Shown here: positions 35,170 to 43,728 of the stretch, one piece after another
Layout: each line of letters starts with the position of its first letter
Numbering within the stretch: the first letter of the stretch is position 1
NCBI GenBank assembly: GCA_016713665.1
Contig: JADJOR010000001.1
Location: 1,128,767 to 1,192,766 of the forward strand
From: Deltaproteobacteria bacterium
Lineage (GTDB): Bacteria; Myxococcota_A; UBA9160; UBA4427
Length of the DNA stretch: 64,000 bases
Direction of reading: 5' to 3'
Notes under the pieces: model-generated
What the model was told of the DNA's origin: nothing
The model's database searches: none
Seen by the model: only the letters and a program-made list of their open reading frames with translations
Program-made: the position numbers and the translations under genes

Positions 35170-36495
35170 CTAGGACGTCGCGACCGGCGGCGGGCCGGCC
35201 TCGGCAGCGGGGGTCGTCCGGATCGCGTGGCGGCGGGAGCGCAGCAGCATGTCCTGGAACGGGTTGTCGTCCCGGAACACGTCGCCCGCGAGCACGCTGA
35301 TGACGCCGGCCCGGAAGCGGCCCTCTTCCGGCGCGCCGAAGAGCATGTTGTCGATGAAGTGGGTGTTGTAGAAGCGGTAGACGAGGGAGGCGAAGGTCTC
35401 GTAGGCGCGCTTCGTCTCGTTCTCCATCGCCGCCATCAGCAGGGGATCCCCTTCGCGCTGCTCGTCGAGGGCGGGCAGCAGGCGCTTCGAGACCTCGACT
35501 GCGCGCAGGATCGCGAGCGAGACCCCGGACGAGAAGACGGGATCGATGAAGCAGGCCGAGTCGCCGACACACGCATAACGCAGCCCCGAGGCCTGCTCGT
35601 TCTCGAAGCTGAAGTTGCTGACCATGCGGGTCTGCAGTCTCTCCGCCCCCGAGAGCAGGCGGCCGAAGAGCGGGCTCGTCTCGAGATAGGCATCGAGATC
35701 GCTGCGCCGCAGGCCAGGCGTCCGCTTGACCATGCCGACCGAGAGGCGATTGCCCGTCAGCGGGATGCCCCAGAGCCAGCCGTCGGGAATGATGACGACA
35801 CGGATGTCGTTGTGGGGCGCGATCTCGGCCTGGGCCGCGGGCGAGAGCCCGGCGAAATGCGTGAAGACGGCGGCGCGGCCGAAGCGTTCGAGGGAGCGGC
35901 CCGAGCCGTGCTTGCGGGCGAGGAAGCGGTCCTGGCCCGTCGCGTCGATGAAATAACGTCCGTGCTCGACGATGGGCTCGCCGCGCGGCGCGTGCACGGA
36001 CCCGGCTTCGGGCGCAGACCCGCTCGCGCCGTCGCTCCCGCCCGCGCTCGCGTCGAGCGCCCGGATCCGGACGCGCACGCCGCTCGCGTCGGCCTCGACG
36101 TCCTCGACCTCGAAGCGATGGCGCAGGACGGCGCCGAGCTCCTCCGCGCGGTCGCGCAGGAGCTTGTCGAAGCGCGCGCGCTCGACGTGCCAGGCGAAGC
36201 GCTGGGGCCCCGGCAGCGCCTCGGCGAAATCGAAGGTCTGGACGCGGCCCGTCGATTCGTCGATGAACTGCGCCCCGCGCTTGAAGAAGAAGTCCTCGGG
36301 GCGCGGCTCGATGCCGAGCAGGCTCTGGATGAGCCCGCTCGCCGGCAGGAGCGACTCCCCGATGTGGAAGCGCGGAAAGGTCTCGCGCTCGACCACGAGC
36401 ACCCGCTTGCCCGCCATCGCGAGCAGCGCCGCGATCGACGAGCCCCCGGGCCCGGCGCCGGCCACGATCACGTCCCAGTCGGCCCGACCCGTCAC
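35170..36495 (-). CDS. Flavin-dependent halogenase-like FAD oxidoreductase
   Basis: 441 residues. The FAD site GAGPGG (residues 13-18) is followed by FHIGESLLPA, Lys72 in FFFKRGAQF where carrier-bound-substrate halogenases keep their catalytic Lys, the WxWxIP motif as WLWGIP (240-245), and GDSACFIDPVFSSGV. This is the pattern of flavin-dependent halogenases and close monooxygenase relatives. Related proteins occur in xanthomonadin and flexirubin loci, whose pigments are brominated or chlorinated. No dedicated flavin reductase is inside the operon; the one at 41481 is nearby. GTG start at 36493-36495 overlaps the ketosynthase stop (GTGA). Confidence 0.88.
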   Translation of the reverse strand: MTGRADWDVIVAGAGPGGSSIAALLAMAGKRVLVVERETFPRFHIGESLLPASGLIQSLLGIEPRPEDFFFKRGAQFIDESTGRVQTFDFAEALPGPQRFAWHVERARFDKLLRDRAEELGAVLRHRFEVEDVEADASGVRVRIRALDASAGGSDGASGSAPEAGSVHAPRGEPIVEHGRYFIDATGQDRFLARKHGSGRSLERFGRAAVFTHFAGLSPAAQAEIAPHNDIRVVIIPDGWLWGIPLTGNRLSVGMVKRTPGLRRSDLDAYLETSPLFGRLLSGAERLQTRMVSNFSFENEQASGLRYACVGDSACFIDPVFSSGVSLAILRAVEVSKRLLPALDEQREGDPLLMAAMENETKRAYETFASLVYRFYNTHFIDNMLFGAPEEGRFRAGVISVLAGDVFRDDNPFQDMLLRSRRHAIRTTPAAEAGPPPVATS

Positions 36496-37739
36496 GCGCC
36501 GCTCCCTCCATCCATCCGCCGGAAGACGAGCGACGTGTTCACGCCGCCGAAGGCGAAGTTGTTCTTCATCACGTACTCCGCGTCGAGGCGCCGCGGGGCG
36601 CCCATGACGTAGTCGACGCGGCCGCAGCGGGGGTCCGGGTCGTCGAGATTCAGGGTAGGCGCGAACCAACCCTCGCGCTGCATCGCGAGGGTCATCCAGG
36701 CCTCCAGGGCACCACACGCGCCGAGGGTATGGCCCATGTAGCTCTTCAGGCTGCTGGTCGGGATCCGCTCGCCGAAGACGTCCTGCATGGCGAGGCTCTC
36801 GGCGATGTCGCCCGCCTCGGTCGCGGTCCCATGGGCGCTGACGAAGGCGATCCGATCGCTCCCGAGGCCCGCATCCTCGAGGGCGATGCGCATGACCGCG
36901 GCCATGCCCTCGCGGTCGGGATTCGTGATGTGGCGCCCGTCGCAATTCGTGCCCCAGCCGACGAGCTCGGCATGGATCCGCGCACCGCGGGCGCGGGCGT
37001 GGTCGAGCGCCTCGAGCACGAGGGTGCCGGCGCCCTCCCCGACCACGAGGCCGTCGCGGGCACGGTCGAAGGGGCGCGGGCTCGTCGAGGGCGCGTCGTT
37101 GCGGGTCGAGGTCGCGTACATGACGTCGAAGACCGCGGCGTCGATCGGATGGAACTCCTCGGCGCCGCCGGTCAGCATGACGTCCTGCTTGCCCTGCTGG
37201 ATCGCCTCGAAGCCGAAGCCGATGCCCTGGCTGCCCGACGTACAGGCGCTGCAGGTGGTGACGATGCGCCCGCGCACCTCGAAGAACTGCGCGAGGTTGG
37301 CCGCCACCGTATGGCTCATGAACTGGACGTAGTCCGTCGCGCGGATGCCGCGCAGCGTCTGGCGATTGCCGATCGCGTCGGCGTAGACGGCGATCGCCGG
37401 CGGGCTGCCCGAGGTCGAGCCGTAGCTGATGCCGACGCGGCCCGAGCCGAGGAGCGGATCGCCGAGGAGCCCCGCGTCCGCGAGCGCGAGCTCCGTCGCC
37501 CGGGTCGCGAGCAGCGAGACGCGCCCCATGCTGCGGATGCGCTTGCGGGGATAATCGTCGGGGACCTCGAAGTCGCGCACGCGCGCCCCGAGCCGCGTCG
37601 CCATGCCCTCGATCTGGCCGAGCTCCGCCACGTGCTCGATGCCCGAGCGCCCGCCGCGGATCGCCTCCGAGACCGTCTTCCAATCGGACCCGATCGGCGA
37701 GAGCCCGGCCATGCCCGTGACGACGACGCGGCGCTTCAT
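36492..37739 (-). CDS. Beta-ketoacyl-ACP synthase, FabF/ApeR-like
   Basis: 415 residues beginning RRVVVTGMAGLSPIGSDW as in FabF. The active site is complete: Cys166 in TTCSACTSG, His303 in SAHGTAT, His337 in KSYMGHTLGA, and NNFAFGGVNTS near the end. Aryl polyene clusters carry a ketosynthase of this type (ApeR) besides the ApeO-ApeC pair, with a proposed role in initiation or priming. Coupled to the triple-fusion gene upstream (ATG at 37739, whose TGA overlaps) and to the halogenase-like gene downstream. Confidence 0.95.
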   Translation of the reverse strand: MKRRVVVTGMAGLSPIGSDWKTVSEAIRGGRSGIEHVAELGQIEGMATRLGARVRDFEVPDDYPRKRIRSMGRVSLLATRATELALADAGLLGDPLLGSGRVGISYGSTSGSPPAIAVYADAIGNRQTLRGIRATDYVQFMSHTVAANLAQFFEVRGRIVTTCSACTSGSQGIGFGFEAIQQGKQDVMLTGGAEEFHPIDAAVFDVMYATSTRNDAPSTSPRPFDRARDGLVVGEGAGTLVLEALDHARARGARIHAELVGWGTNCDGRHITNPDREGMAAVMRIALEDAGLGSDRIAFVSAHGTATEAGDIAESLAMQDVFGERIPTSSLKSYMGHTLGACGALEAWMTLAMQREGWFAPTLNLDDPDPRCGRVDYVMGAPRRLDAEYVMKNNFAFGGVNTSLVFRRMDGGSGA

Positions 37740-39433
37740 CGCGCGCCTCCGCTCGGGATCGGCGTCCGTCTCTCGCCCCTTCGCATCGACCGCGCCAAGC
37801 TCGCCTCCCCGTCTTCGCCGTCCTGCCCGACTTCGCCACGCACGGCGCCGTCGCCGGACCCGCCGTGCGCCGCAGCCAGGCCCGGCACCGGAGCTTCGTC
37901 TCCCGGCACGAAGCACGAGAGCCGCGCCTCGGCGACGCGCACGCGACCGTCGAGCGACTCCACTCGGCAATCGAAGGACGAAGCACCCTGCTCGCCGCCC
38001 CAGCCGCGCAGGGCGACGACGCGGAACTGCTCGCCGCGAGTATAAGCAGGGCGGGCGAAGCGCACGTGCTTCGATCCGAGGAGCAGCCCGAGGGTCGGCC
38101 CCTCGCCCCGGGCCCGGCGCTCGAGCCCCGCATGGACCGCGACGGCCTGCGCCATCCACTCGAGGGCGGCATGGGCTCCGACCCCACCCTCCGGATCGCG
38201 AAACGCGCCGAGATCGTCGACCGAAGCGAGGCAGCGCGTCTCGCGCTCGTCGTGGGCCTCGACGCCTCGCAGCCAGACCATCGGGTCGGCATGGACCAGA
38301 AGCTCGGCCGGGGCCGGCCATGGCGGCGTCCCGTCCTGGCCACCGACCGCGAGCCCCTCGCGCTCGCCGACCGCGGACCGTCGTCCCGCGACCGCGTCGC
38401 CGAGCCCGAGCCGCACACGCCCCCGCGACACCTCTTCCTCGCCGCGCACGAAGCGAAAATCGATCGACTCCCCCGGCGAGCCGCCCGCCTCCGAGCCAGA
38501 CGCGGGCTCGCCTTCGAGCCGGAGCACGAGCGCTTCGCCCGGCAGCACGGGCTGCTTGAACTTGAGCCCTTCGAGGGCGAGGACCTGCGGCGGTGCCCCC
38601 CGCCAGCGCTCGAGCTCGCGCAGGACCCAGTCGACCTGCACGACGCCGGGCAGCATCGGCTGGCCGGGGAAGTGGCCGCGCCAGCAGGCGAGGCCGGTCG
38701 GGACCTCGAGCAGGACGGTGCGCGCACGATCGCCGCCGCGCGCGTCGAGCCCGACGCGCTCGGGAGTCTGGCGCGGGGGAAACACGCGCGAGAGGAGGCG
38801 ATCGGCGGGTCCGCCTTCGTAGCGCCGGAAGCGGGCGTGGCGGTAGACGTACTCGCCGGCGAACAGGAGACCCATCAAGACATACGAGAGGAAGCCCGTG
38901 TAGAACGCCCAGGCCTCGAGGGATCGCGTCCAGGCGAGCACGAAGCCGACGCCTCCGTTCAGCACGAAGAAGCCACACCAGACGAGCGTCACCCGGCGGC
39001 AGTAGCGGACCTCCGCCGGGGCGAGCCGCTCGACCTGCAGGCGCGCGAGGGTCTCGACGATCGGCTCACGGCGGAGCGAGAACGCAAAGGCGGCGAGCAG
39101 CGCGGCGTTCACGAAGACCGGGGCGAGCAGGAGTCCGAGCGGGTCGTTCGCGATCGCGGTCGCCGCCGAAACCAGAGCGACCGAAGCGACGGGCAGCGCC
39201 AGCGACCACGGCACTCGCGCGCCCCGCACCCCCTGCGTACCCCGCGCCATCCGCCGCCGCAGAACGTGCAGGACGCCGCGCAGGGCGAGCAGCCCGAGCA
39301 CCACGCCGGCCACGCGCCGGGGCGGGAAGTAGGCGAGCGCCCAGACGATCAGGAGCGGATAGGCGAGCGAGAGGATCGTCTGCACCGCCGCGAGCACGCG
39401 GGCGGACACGGGGGTCGACACACCGGTCGACAC
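37736..39433 (-). CDS. Triple fusion: COG4648-like membrane domain, ApeI-like and ApeP-like dehydratase domains
   Basis: 565 residues. Residues about 10-200 hold five to six transmembrane helices (LSLAYPLLIVWALAY onward) resembling the small membrane protein of aryl polyene loci (COG4648). Residues about 235-360 form a FabZ/ApeI hotdog with WRGHFPGQPMLPGVVQVDW, the His at about 254 being the dehydratase His. Residues about 370-525 form a second hotdog with LEWMAQAVAVHAGLE and LGSKHVRFARP, ApeP-like. A low-complexity tail follows. In characterised clusters these are separate proteins; here dehydration is tied to the membrane. GTG start at 39431-39433, 7 bases after the ACP stop, with several GTG codons just downstream as alternatives. 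Confidence 0.87.
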   Translation of the reverse strand: MSTGVSTPVSARVLAAVQTILSLAYPLLIVWALAYFPPRRVAGVVLGLLALRGVLHVLRRRMARGTQGVRGARVPWSLALPVASVALVSAATAIANDPLGLLLAPVFVNAALLAAFAFSLRREPIVETLARLQVERLAPAEVRYCRRVTLVWCGFFVLNGGVGFVLAWTRSLEAWAFYTGFLSYVLMGLLFAGEYVYRHARFRRYEGGPADRLLSRVFPPRQTPERVGLDARGGDRARTVLLEVPTGLACWRGHFPGQPMLPGVVQVDWVLRELERWRGAPPQVLALEGLKFKQPVLPGEALVLRLEGEPASGSEAGGSPGESIDFRFVRGEEEVSRGRVRLGLGDAVAGRRSAVGEREGLAVGGQDGTPPWPAPAELLVHADPMVWLRGVEAHDERETRCLASVDDLGAFRDPEGGVGAHAALEWMAQAVAVHAGLERRARGEGPTLGLLLGSKHVRFARPAYTRGEQFRVVALRGWGGEQGASSFDCRVESLDGRVRVAEARLSCFVPGDEAPVPGLAAAHGGSGDGAVRGEVGQDGEDGEASLARSMRRGERRTPIPSGGAR

Positions 39434-39440
39434 GCCGAGC

Positions 39441-39740
39441 CTAGGCCGGGACGAGTCGATCGCAGACGAGATCGACGATGTCCTTCACGCGGCGGATCCG
39501 ACGGAGCTCCTGCTCCTCGAGGCGCAGCCCCGTCTCCTGCTCGAGCTCGACGGCGAGATCGATCGCGTCGATGCTGTCGAGATCGAGGTCGTCGATCAGA
39601 TGGGACTCGAGCTGGATCGTCTCGGGCTCGATCTCGAAGGAGTCGGCCAGGATCTCGCGGACGCGCTCGAGGATGGACGCCCGATCGAACGCACGCGGGG
39701 CGGCATGGACTTTGTCGGCTCGATCGACCGCCTGGCTCAT
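39441..39740 (-). CDS. Acyl carrier protein (elongation operon)
   Basis: 99 residues. After a 20-residue N-terminal extension comes the four-helix ACP with the phosphopantetheine Ser in DLDSIDAIDLAVELEQ (Ser about residue 56). As the first gene of the operon with the dehydratases and ketosynthases it is the likely elongation ACP, distinct from the ligase-linked ACP at 27499. The ATG at 39738-39740 is divergent from the acyltransferase at 39941, leaving a 200-base region for both promoters; no clear boxes could be read there. Confidence 0.95.
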   Translation of the reverse strand: MSQAVDRADKVHAAPRAFDRASILERVREILADSFEIEPETIQLESHLIDDLDLDSIDAIDLAVELEQETGLRLEEQELRRIRRVKDIVDLVCDRLVPA

Positions 39741-39940
39741 CCCCGACTCCGCCTGGATCGACTCACCCCGCCTCGCTCCCGCATGATCCGACCCCGGATG
39801 AATGCGTCGCGAGAGCCTCTACACCGCTGTCCCCGCGCCGCGAGGGGCTACGATAGGGCCGGGGCATCGGGGTGTAAACCGTCCGCACGATCGCCCGCGA
39901 GCGAGCGCCGATGGACGATGGGTGTCACGAGGGATCTTCG

Positions 39941-40768
39941 ATGTCGGTCGGCCGAGCAACGGCGATGCAATCCGGGGCCGCATGGACGGCGATCGCGCGG
40001 GGCGCCGAGCGCGTCGCCCGCAGCGCCGGATCGGGCTTCCTGTTCAGCATCTTCGGGATCGGCGCCGTCATCCTCGCCGCGGCGCTGCTGCCGGCGGCGC
40101 GCCTGCGGGCCCGGGCCGGCGAGCCCGCGGATCTCGTCGCCCAGCGCTGGATCTCCCGGGCCTTCGCCTTCTTCATCCAGCTCGGCCGCTGGATCCACAT
40201 CTGGGACTTCGAGGTCTCGGGCTTCGAGCGCCTCGGCGACCGCGGCATGCTGATCGTCGCGAACCACCCCACGCTGATCGACGTCGTGCTGCTGCTCGCG
40301 CGGCTCCCGCAATGCGACTGCGTGGTCAAGCGCGCGGCCTGGCGCAATCCGGCGCTGGCCGGCATCGTGCGGGCGGCCGGCTACGTGCCCAACGACGACG
40401 GCGCCGCGATGATCGAGGCCTGCGTCGAGCGACTCCAGGCCGGTCGCTCGCTGCTCTTGTTTCCGGAGGGCTCGCGCTCGCCGGACGAAGGCTTTCGCCG
40501 CTTCGAGCGCGGCGCCGCCCACGTCGCGATCCGCGCCGGTCGGCCGGTCCTGCCGGTCTTCATCGATTGCCAACCGCCCTCGCTCAAGAAGGGCCAGGCC
40601 TGGTATGCGCTCCCGAATGCGCTCATGCGCTTTCGTCTGCGCGCCGGAGAGCCGATCGACGTGGCCGGGCTCGTCGACGCGAACGATCCGATCCGCATCT
40701 CGGCGCGCCACGTGAACGCGGCCTTCCTTCTCCACTTCGAAGCCGAGCTGGCGCGCGCGCGGGCTTGA
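39941..40768 (+). CDS. PlsC-like acyltransferase flanking the pigment cluster
   Basis: 275 residues. A hydrophobic segment (FLFSIFGIGAVILAAALLP) precedes the acyltransferase motifs NHPTLIDVVLLL (H-x4-D), VPNDDGAAM and FPEGSRSPDEG. The ATG at 39941 follows GAGGG; a longer in-frame start at 39911 is less likely. Similar in type but not in sequence detail to the acyltransferase opening the other operon. Divergent from the elongation ACP. By location it belongs to the pigment locus and would act in joining or remodelling the lipid part. Confidence 0.88.
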   Translation: MSVGRATAMQSGAAWTAIARGAERVARSAGSGFLFSIFGIGAVILAAALLPAARLRARAGEPADLVAQRWISRAFAFFIQLGRWIHIWDFEVSGFERLGDRGMLIVANHPTLIDVVLLLARLPQCDCVVKRAAWRNPALAGIVRAAGYVPNDDGAAMIEACVERLQAGRSLLLFPEGSRSPDEGFRRFERGAAHVAIRAGRPVLPVFIDCQPPSLKKGQAWYALPNALMRFRLRAGEPIDVAGLVDANDPIRISARHVNAAFLLHFEAELARARA

Positions 40769-40850
40769 GCGCCCGGCGATGGCAGGCCTCGATCCCAGGC
40801 GCAATCCTCTCGCCCGACCGAACCCGAAAACCCAAGACGAAGGAGTCTCC

Positions 40851-41420
40851 ATGTCGCGTCGGATTTCCGCTCTTCGCAACACCCTCGCCCGCGTCGGGAC
40901 CGACCGGCCCGCCGCCCGACCCGCCCGACCCGCCGGATCCGCCGGCGCCTTCGCAGGTCTCCCGGCCGGGGCCGTCTTCAGCCTCTTGTTCGGCCTCTTC
41001 GTCGGCGCCTTCGTCGTGCTCGCCCCGGCCGCCCCCGCGCTCGCGGCCGACCAGATGCTCGACCTCGCCGTCGCCGACGCGAAGGCGAGCCGCCACGCCT
41101 CGGCGCTGCTCGACGTTCCCTTCTACATGGCCGGGGAGAAACATCCCGCCGTCGCCCAGAAGCTCGGCAGCTGGCCGACCAACCAGCGAACCAACGCCTT
41201 CGGCAAGGCCAAGACGGATGCCTGCTACCGCGTCTTCATCTCGGCCATCAAGGTCCTGCAGCAGCGGGCGCAACGTGAGGGCGGCCACGCCGTCATCGAC
41301 ATCGAGTCGAATACGAAGGACCAGTCGCTGAAGAGCGCGACGCAATTCCGCTGCGCGGCGGGCGCCGCGGTCGCGAACGTCGCACTGACGGGGACGGTCG
41401 TGAAGCTCGCGGGCAAGTAG
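40851..41420 (+). CDS. Secreted 'excinuclease ATPase subunit'-like conserved protein
   Basis: 189 residues with a signal peptide ending APALA-ADQ. The mature domain holds MAGEKHPAVAQKLG, TNAFGKAKTDACYRVFIS, GHAVIDIES and TQFRCAAGAAVANVALTGTV, in the order of a small periplasmic family that databases often mislabel as excinuclease ATPase subunit. It has nothing of UvrA: no Walker motifs or zinc fingers. Two Cys may form a disulfide. Function unknown. The ATG at 40851 follows AAGGAG. A candidate envelope protein near but probably not part of the pigment cluster. Confidence 0.8.
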   Translation: MSRRISALRNTLARVGTDRPAARPARPAGSAGAFAGLPAGAVFSLLFGLFVGAFVVLAPAAPALAADQMLDLAVADAKASRHASALLDVPFYMAGEKHPAVAQKLGSWPTNQRTNAFGKAKTDACYRVFISAIKVLQQRAQREGGHAVIDIESNTKDQSLKSATQFRCAAGAAVANVALTGTVVKLAGK

Positions 41421-41480
41421 CCAGCGCGGACGGGCGCGGCCGCGCGCGGGGCTCGTTCGCTCCGACGCGGCCTCCCCGGC

Positions 41481-41984
41481 TCAGCCGCCGTAGAAGGTCG
41501 TCTCGCCGAGATCCTTCAGGATCAAGGTCGCGTCGTCGGCGCGACCCGTCGGCGCCTGCTGAACGCGGGCGTCGACGACCTCGCCGAGGAAGATCGAGTG
41601 GTCGCCCCGCTCGATCGTCTCGACGAGCTTGCACTCGATCGCGGCGATCGTGCTCGCGAGGATCGGCGCGCCCGTCGTCCCCTTCGTGAACTTCTCGCCG
41701 CCGATCGAGTCGCCTTCGCGCTCGAGGGACTTGAAGAACTTGAAGGCGAGCCCCTGCTGGCCCTTGCCGAGGACGTTCAGCGCGAAGGTCTTCGCTTCCT
41801 GGATGATCGCGTGTGCGCCCGAATCCTTCTTGACGCCGACCGCGACGAGCGGCGGCTCGAAGGACGCCTGCGTCACCCAGTTCACCGTCGCCGCCGCGAC
41901 CGCGCCCTTCGGCGACTCGGCGGTCAGGACGTAGAGGCCATAGGGAATCATGCGCAGGGCGGTCTTCTTCGATTGCGGGTCCAT
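41481..41984 (-). CDS. Flavin reductase-family protein (FMN-binding split barrel)
   Basis: 167 residues with the split-barrel flavin reductase features: YGLYVLTAE, the flavin-binding TVNWVTQASFEPPLVAVGV, and FALNVLGKGQQGLAFKFF, then a DHSIFLGEV strand. Family members reduce FMN/FAD with NAD(P)H for two-component monooxygenases or halogenases; some bind flavin or heme without being reductases. Being 5 kb from one halogenase-like gene makes it a candidate electron supplier, but it is a separate transcript and this is inference. The ATG at 41984 has a strong GAGGAG site. Confidence 0.9.
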   Translation of the reverse strand: MDPQSKKTALRMIPYGLYVLTAESPKGAVAAATVNWVTQASFEPPLVAVGVKKDSGAHAIIQEAKTFALNVLGKGQQGLAFKFFKSLEREGDSIGGEKFTKGTTGAPILASTIAAIECKLVETIERGDHSIFLGEVVDARVQQAPTGRADDATLILKDLGETTFYGG

Positions 41985-42055
41985 GGGTCGGGCTCCTCGA
42001 GTGGATGGATGAAGGTCGGATCGATGCGAGAGACGCAAGACGCGTAGCACCCCGG

Positions 42056-43648
42056 CTACGGTTGCAGCGAGACCGATGCGGCGCGCGCGGTCGACCCCTT
42101 CGGCGGCGCGCTCGCGGCCGGCTCCCCGGCGCTCGCCGCCGGCCGATCGTGCGGATCGACCATGAACCAGGCCGCCGCGAGGGTCAGGACGACCAGCACG
42201 AACATCGCGATGATGGTCTCCGAGAAGGCCGACGCATAGGCCCCGACGACGAGCGAATGAAGCGGCTCGGCCAGGGCCCGGATCGCCTCGGGGCTCCCCG
42301 CCAGCCCGTCGAGGGCGACGCCGCCCGCAGCGGCGGGCGAGACGTCGGCCGACAGATGATGCGCGAAGCGCAGGGCGAGCAGCGTGCCGAGCGCGGAGGA
42401 GCCGATCGACTGGGCGACGGTGCGCGAGAAGCCGGGCAGCGCGCTCGCGACCCCGAGATGGCGCGGGTCGACGGCATTCTGGAGCGACGAGATCAGGGTC
42501 GGATTGAGCGGCCCGCTGCCGAGGCCGAGCAGCAGCGTGTAGAGCCAGAGCTGGAGTCGCGAGGTCTCGGGCCCCGCCGTCGCGAGCAGCGCGATGCCGA
42601 GGCCGTAGATGCAGAGCCCGCCCATCGCGAAGCGCCGGAAGCGCTGCGTCGCCGACGCGATGCGACCCGCGACGATGCTCGAGACGAGCAGCCCGCTCGT
42701 CAGCGGCATGAGGCCGAGCCCCGCTTCGACGGCGCTCGTGCCCCGGACGACGAGGCCGAAGAGCGGGATCATGAAGGTGATCGCGAAGTTGCCGAGGCCG
42801 TAGAGGAAGGTCGTCAGCAGCGGCGCCCAGACCGCGCGACTGCGAAAGAGCGAGATCTCGACGATCGGCTCCGCGGCGCGCTGCTCCCAGCGAACGAAAG
42901 CGAGGGCGAGCAGGCCACTCGTCGCGAGCAGGGCGAGCGCCGCCGGGGAGGCCCAGCCGAGGGACTCTCCCGCCCAGGACGTGTAGAGGATGAGCGAGCC
43001 GACCGCGCTGAAGAGCAGCGCTGCCCCGGGAAAGTCGACCCGATGCTCGAGCCTCCGGACGGGGATCCGATAGCCCCATTGCAGCAGGCCGAAGGAGACG
43101 AGCGCCGCGGGGACGTTGAGATAGAACATGAAGCGCCAGCCCGGACCGTCGGCGATGAGCCCGCCGAGCGGGGGACCGAGCAGGCCCGCCACCGTCCAGA
43201 CGACCGTGACCAGCGCCGCGTAGGCGGGCCGATCCCGGGGCGGGACGACGTCGGCGAGGATGCCGTAGGGCATCGTGAGCAACGCGCCGCCGCCGAGCCC
43301 CTGGAGCGCGCGGCAGACGAGCAGCGTCGTCATCGACTGGCTCTGGGCCGCGAGCAACGACGCCGCGATGAAGAGCACGATCGCCGTCTGGAAGACGCGG
43401 CGGCGGCCGTAGAGATCGCCGAGCTTGCCCCAGATCGGCATGCTCGAGGCGCTCGCGAGCAGATTCGCCGTGAAGATCCAGGGCGCCTGATGCAGCTCAC
43501 CGAGCTCGCCTGCGATCGTGCCGACCGCCGTCGCGAGCACCATCTGATCGATCGAGGCGAGCGACGCCCCGCACACCATCCCGACGAGCACGGCCTGGCG
43601 CTGGCGCGGCGTGATCGGCGCGAAGGGAGGGCTCTCGGCGGTCGGCAT
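42056..43648 (-). CDS. DHA2-type (EmrB/QacA-like) MFS transporter
   Basis: 530 residues with about 14 transmembrane helices. ASIDQMVLATAVGTIAGELG in helix 1 carries the D1-type acidic residue, GDLYGRRRVF is the MFS motif A loop, and GPPLGGLIADGPGWRFMFYLN is motif C of proton-antiporting drug pumps. Typical for export of hydrophobic drugs or secondary metabolites at the expense of the proton gradient. Followed 71 bases later by the flavin reductase on the same strand. No regulator lies beside it. Specificity unknown. Confidence 0.95.
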   Translation of the reverse strand: MPTAESPPFAPITPRQRQAVLVGMVCGASLASIDQMVLATAVGTIAGELGELHQAPWIFTANLLASASSMPIWGKLGDLYGRRRVFQTAIVLFIAASLLAAQSQSMTTLLVCRALQGLGGGALLTMPYGILADVVPPRDRPAYAALVTVVWTVAGLLGPPLGGLIADGPGWRFMFYLNVPAALVSFGLLQWGYRIPVRRLEHRVDFPGAALLFSAVGSLILYTSWAGESLGWASPAALALLATSGLLALAFVRWEQRAAEPIVEISLFRSRAVWAPLLTTFLYGLGNFAITFMIPLFGLVVRGTSAVEAGLGLMPLTSGLLVSSIVAGRIASATQRFRRFAMGGLCIYGLGIALLATAGPETSRLQLWLYTLLLGLGSGPLNPTLISSLQNAVDPRHLGVASALPGFSRTVAQSIGSSALGTLLALRFAHHLSADVSPAAAGGVALDGLAGSPEAIRALAEPLHSLVVGAYASAFSETIIAMFVLVVLTLAAAWFMVDPHDRPAASAGEPAASAPPKGSTARAASVSLQP

Positions 43649-43728
43649 GGCGGCGACGATAGAGAACGCTCCGACCTAGCGCCGATGAAAATCTCGCGGT
43701 CGCCCGAATCACTGGGCCCGCGTCCCGC

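Noticed and set aside
33205..37739. Aromatic type II polyketide antibiotic cluster because of the KS/CLF arrangement
   Set aside because: No aromatase or cyclase; instead dehydratases, ligase, ammonia-lyase, LolA/MMPL and DUF3261 as in aryl polyene loci.
40851..41420. DNA-repair excinuclease subunit
   Set aside because: The family label is a database artefact: the protein has a signal peptide and no ATPase motifs.
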